This document shows, one piece after another, positions 4,061-6,935 of a stretch of DNA of 6,935 nucleotides. The translations under genes were made by a program, and so were the position numbers. Origin of the DNA: Candidatus Krumholzibacteriia bacterium (GTDB lineage Bacteria; Krumholzibacteriota; Krumholzibacteriia; LZORAL124-64-63); the NCBI GenBank assembly GCA_030590265.1, contig JAUUYW010000177.1, positions 1-6,935 of the forward strand, written 5' to 3'. The stretch's first letter is position 1; every line of letters starts with the position of its first letter. The notes under the pieces were generated by a model. That model saw only the letters and a list, made by a program, of their open reading frames with translations. It did not search any database and was not told the DNA's origin.

Positions 4061-6935
4061 TGAAATCCAATGAAGGCAGCCCCCTGTTCAGAGTTTTGAC
4101 CGGATTGTTCCGGTTTGTTCTGTTGCCTTCACTGGTGGTCATGGTGTTGATGGGAGTGCGTCCCCTGGTTTGGGATTCCATTGCCACGGCCCAGGTCGGT
4201 CCGCCGGAAAAAACCGCCCGCACCAAGACCCTTGCCGACCGCTGGATCGACCGGGTTGTCAACGGTGAACGCATCACCTATCTGCTGGGTAATGTCTTTA
4301 TTGATCGGGATAGCTTGACCGCCAGCTGCGACACTGCCCTTTATTACCGCGACCGGGAAGTTTACGAGTTTATCGGCAATGTGGTTTTGACTCGTGATGC
4401 TGGAGTCTTGACCTGCCGCCACGCTTTCCACTATCGGTTAGAAGGCAAGTCCGATTTTTTTGGTGACGTGCGTCTGACCGAAGGTGAGGTGATCGGCACC
4501 GCCCGCAAGGGTCAATCCCGCGAAGATGGCCGTTTCTTTCACCTCATTGAAGATGCCCTTTTGGTCACACCCGATTACACGGTGCGCGCCGATACCATCA
4601 CTCGTGATCGTCGGGACGGCACCGGTGAAGCCTTCGGCCACGTGCGAATCATGGAACCGGGATCCCAAAACCTGGTCACTGGCGACCATGCTTTTTTTGA
4701 TGGCGCAACCGACCTGGCCGAAGTGGATCGAAATCCTGTCATGACCAGTCGTGAGGCGGATGGAGGATTGCTCACCAGCATCTCCGGGGTCATGCGGTTT
4801 TACCGGTTGGAAAACAAAGTGGTGATGGTCGACTCGGTGCGCATTCACCAGGGCCAAACCCTGGCGGTGGCCGATTCGGCCGTGGCATTCGGCCGTGAGC
4901 ACATGATCCTGATGGGCAACCCGAGGGTGTCCATGTCCGAGAGCAATACCATGGTCGGTGACCGCATCGAGTTCTTTTATCTCGATGGTCAGTTGGATCG
5001 GGTGATCCTCATCGGTTCGGCCCACATGGAAGACTCCACTCCCGACAGCCTGGCCGCCCTTTACAAAGGGCTGCCGCGCATGGATATCATCGAAGGCGAC
5101 AGCATCAACATTCGTTTTGTGGATGAGGAAATTGACCAGACGGTGGTGGTCGGTTCGGCCCATAGTATTTACACCCCCATGGATCTCGATGACGAAGTGG
5201 CCACCAATGATGTTCTTGGCGATACCATCACCCTCGATTTTCGCAACCAGCGGGTCAATCGGGTCCACGTGGTGGGCAACATGTCAGGGAATTACCGTTT
5301 TGCCAAGCTGGCTGCCATGCAGGAAATGTTGGGAAAATCGGACCGTTTGACCGATATGTTGCGGCGCAGTGCCGCCGACAGCACTGCCTTTGCCGATTCT
5401 CTTTATGCCGTGGGAATCGACAGCAGCATGGTGGCGGTGGCCGACTCCTTTATCATCGCCCACGCCGACAGCCTGGCACAGCTTATGGGAATGAATGATT
5501 TATTCGACACCGGTGCCAGTCCCGATCTGGCTGCCGATACTATCGATTCGCTGATGACCGCCGCCCTCGACTCTCTGGCCTCGGCTGGTTACGATACCAG
5601 CAGCGCTGGGCTGGATTTCCTGACCACCGCCCAAGATGTCAAATACACCGGCGGGTCGGTGGTTTTCGAGATGGAAAAGAAATCCATCGACATTCGCACC
5701 AACGCCGCTCTTGAATTCGGCACCATGAAACTCACTGCCGACCACATCAATCTCGATACGGTGGATCGCGAACTTTATGCAGAAGGCGATCCGCTCATTG
5801 AAGACAGCGAAGACATCGCCGGATACCAAATGGGGTATGATTTTGAGAACCGGACCGGCGCCGTCAAGCGTGGTGTGACCACATTTGACGGATATTACTA
5901 TGTGGGGGATGAAATCAAGCGTTTCCCCGACAGCACCCTGAAAATTTGCGATGCCCGCATGACTAGCTGCGACCTTGAAGAGCCCCACTACCATTTCTGG
6001 TCCGACAAGATGAAAATGCGCATGGGCGATAAAGTGGTGGCCAAACCCATGGTCCTGCGCGTGGGAAATGTGCCGATCTTTGCCTTGCCGTTTTTCTTCA
6101 AATCATTAAAATCCGGCCGGCAATCGGGTATTCTTTTTCCCTCTTTCGACTTTGGCTGGTCCAGCCGTGAAGGCCGTTACATCAGGGACTTTGGCTACTA
6201 CTGGGCCACCAATGAATACATGGATTTTATCTTTGAGGCCGACTACAACGAGCGCAGAGATTTTGCCTACCGCATCTCCAATCGCTATGTGAAGCGGTAC
6301 GCCTTCAATGGTGGTATCGACTACTCCCGCAAGGTCAGTCTGCGATCCGATGAGCGAAAGGAATGGCAGTTCCGCTGGAACCATAACCAGCCCACGCTTT
6401 TTGATGACTATAAATTTCGCTCCGATGTCAAAATGGCCAGCACGACCCTCAGCAGCAATGATCTGGCCGGCGGCAGCGACCGTGATATTGTCAGCGGCGA
6501 GATGAAGTCGAGCATTTACATTAGCCGCAACTTTTCATTCGTGAGCACCAGTCTCGATGCTTCGCGCAAGGAGTTCACCAATGTTGAAGACGACGATCCC
6601 ACCACCGACGTGCGTCTCAATACTCAGACCTTGCCATCCATGTCCTTCAACTTCCGGGAATTCGCCTTGGCCAAGCCGTTGCGCGGGGGCAACGATGGCA
6701 GCTTCGTGGGAAATCTGGCTCGCAATACCAGCTTTAAGCAGGGATACAGTTTTCGGTTGGACCAATCCGGTTACGAGCTTCACGACAACAAGGACTACAA
6801 CGCCGGCGGCAACTGGTCGTTGTCTTTGCGTCCGCCACGCATGTCCATTTTCAATGTGAGTTTCAGCAGCAGCGCCAGCCAGTCCTGGAGCCGCAAAAGC
6901 AGCACGGGCCAATTTTACGTGGAAGACACGGACAC
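4060..6935 (+). CDS. lptD: LPS-assembly outer-membrane protein LptD with long N-terminal OstA/LptA repeat region (3' end beyond window)
   Basis: The frame opens at ATG 4060, sharing its A with the kinase stop (TGATG), and stays open for 958 codons to the window edge. LptD forms the outer-membrane barrel that delivers lipopolysaccharide to the cell surface. Residues 1-44 look like a signal peptide: arginines, a hydrophobic run at about 16-33, then 'SIATAQ' with likely cleavage after Ala44. Residues about 60-420 carry OstA/LptA-type repeats marked by hydrophobic-Gly-(Asn/Asp/His/Ser) turns at Gly77, 106, 135, 193, 286, 319, 365 and 406. Residues about 424-526 form an Asp/Ser/Ala-rich linker. 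From 527 comes an OstA-like plug region, then 'TSCDLEEPHYHF' (Cys637), 'GNVPIFALPFFF' (669-680) and 'SGRQSGILFPSF' (685-696), the signature before the barrel. Alternating aromatic/polar barrel strands follow. E. coli LptD has 784 residues; this one is already longer with its barrel unfinished. Separate lptA or lptC genes are not in the window. Confidence 0.88.
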   Translation, partial: MKSNEGSPLFRVLTGLFRFVLLPSLVVMVLMGVRPLVWDSIATAQVGPPEKTARTKTLADRWIDRVVNGERITYLLGNVFIDRDSLTASCDTALYYRDREVYEFIGNVVLTRDAGVLTCRHAFHYRLEGKSDFFGDVRLTEGEVIGTARKGQSREDGRFFHLIEDALLVTPDYTVRADTITRDRRDGTGEAFGHVRIMEPGSQNLVTGDHAFFDGATDLAEVDRNPVMTSREADGGLLTSISGVMRFYRLENKVVMVDSVRIHQGQTLAVADSAVAFGREHMILMGNPRVSMSESNTMVGDRIEFFYLDGQLDRVILIGSAHMEDSTPDSLAALYKGLPRMDIIEGDSINIRFVDEEIDQTVVVGSAHSIYTPMDLDDEVATNDVLGDTITLDFRNQRVNRVHVVGNMSGNYRFAKLAAMQEMLGKSDRLTDMLRRSAADSTAFADSLYAVGIDSSMVAVADSFIIAHADSLAQLMGMNDLFDTGASPDLAADTIDSLMTAALDSLASAGYDTSSAGLDFLTTAQDVKYTGGSVVFEMEKKSIDIRTNAALEFGTMKLTADHINLDTVDRELYAEGDPLIEDSEDIAGYQMGYDFENRTGAVKRGVTTFDGYYYVGDEIKRFPDSTLKICDARMTSCDLEEPHYHFWSDKMKMRMGDKVVAKPMVLRVGNVPIFALPFFFKSLKSGRQSGILFPSFDFGWSSREGRYIRDFGYYWATNEYMDFIFEADYNERRDFAYRISNRYVKRYAFNGGIDYSRKVSLRSDERKEWQFRWNHNQPTLFDDYKFRSDVKMASTTLSSNDLAGGSDRDIVSGEMKSSIYISRNFSFVSTSLDASRKEFTNVEDDDPTTDVRLNTQTLPSMSFNFREFALAKPLRGGNDGSFVGNLARNTSFKQGYSFRLDQSGYELHDNKDYNAGGNWSLSLRPPRMSIFNVSFSSSASQSWSRKSSTGQFYVEDTD
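5329..5637 (+). other. Asp/Ser/Ala-rich linker segment inside LptD
   Basis: Residues about 424-526 of the lptD product are strongly enriched in Asp, Ser, Ala and Leu, with repeated 'ADS' words (for example ADSTAF, ADSLYAV, ADSFIIAH, ADSLAQL) and later 'DSLMTAALDSLASAG'. The segment lacks the beta-strand and Gly-turn pattern on either side, so it probably forms acidic helices or a flexible tether between the N-terminal OstA repeats and the plug/barrel. No enzymatic motif is seen in it. Confidence 0.6.

Noticed and set aside
4438..5268. Long open frame (276 codons) on the minus strand within lptD
   Set aside because: It lies antisense to a continuous, motif-bearing coding frame, has no recognisable domain, and its composition is explained as a shadow of GC-rich coding sequence.

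Overview
The window is a tightly packed, single-strand (+) stretch of bacterial chromosome, moderately GC-rich, with six genes in the order [tsaB tail]-rimI-accD-folC-ROK kinase-lptD. Neighbouring genes overlap or lie a few bases apart, except for a 117-base gap before accD. I see no tRNA, rRNA, CRISPR array, transposase or convincing terminator. The organism is Gram-negative, because it encodes an outer-membrane LPS-export protein (LptD). Several motifs in that protein (a 'CD(T/S)A'-type OstA repeat and 'SCDLEEPHYHF' before the barrel) resemble, from memory, proteins of the Bacteroidetes/FCB group rather than Proteobacteria. I therefore suggest an uncultured FCB-type lineage, but only tentatively.

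Layout. Bases 1-94 are the last 30 codons of an upstream gene, probably tsaB. Its stop overlaps the rimI start as ATGA. rimI (91-558) is a ribosomal-protein N-acetyltransferase. After the gap comes accD (best start GTG 676, behind a perfect AAGGAGG), the carboxyltransferase beta subunit of acetyl-CoA carboxylase. folC (1564-3060) follows after 6 bases, an arrangement also known from E. coli. A ROK-family sugar kinase (3074-4060) follows with its own strong Shine-Dalgarno. lptD starts inside the kinase stop codon (TGATG) and runs off the right edge, with 958 codons visible and no stop. The set looks like a housekeeping operon joining tRNA/ribosome modification, fatty-acid synthesis, folate polyglutamylation, sugar phosphorylation and outer-membrane assembly.

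The two most unusual points are these. (1) The 5' end of folC encodes about 43 residues that the family does not need. It consists of three tandem 18-bp repeats followed directly by a perfect 15-bp inverted repeat with a 5-base loop, and looks like an inserted or regulatory element at the accD-folC junction. (2) The lptD product carries an unusually long N-terminal array of LptA/OstA-type repeats (about residues 60-420), then an Asp/Ser/Ala-rich linker, then the LptD plug and barrel. This is effectively a periplasmic-bridge protein fused to the outer-membrane translocon. The rest is ordinary core metabolism.
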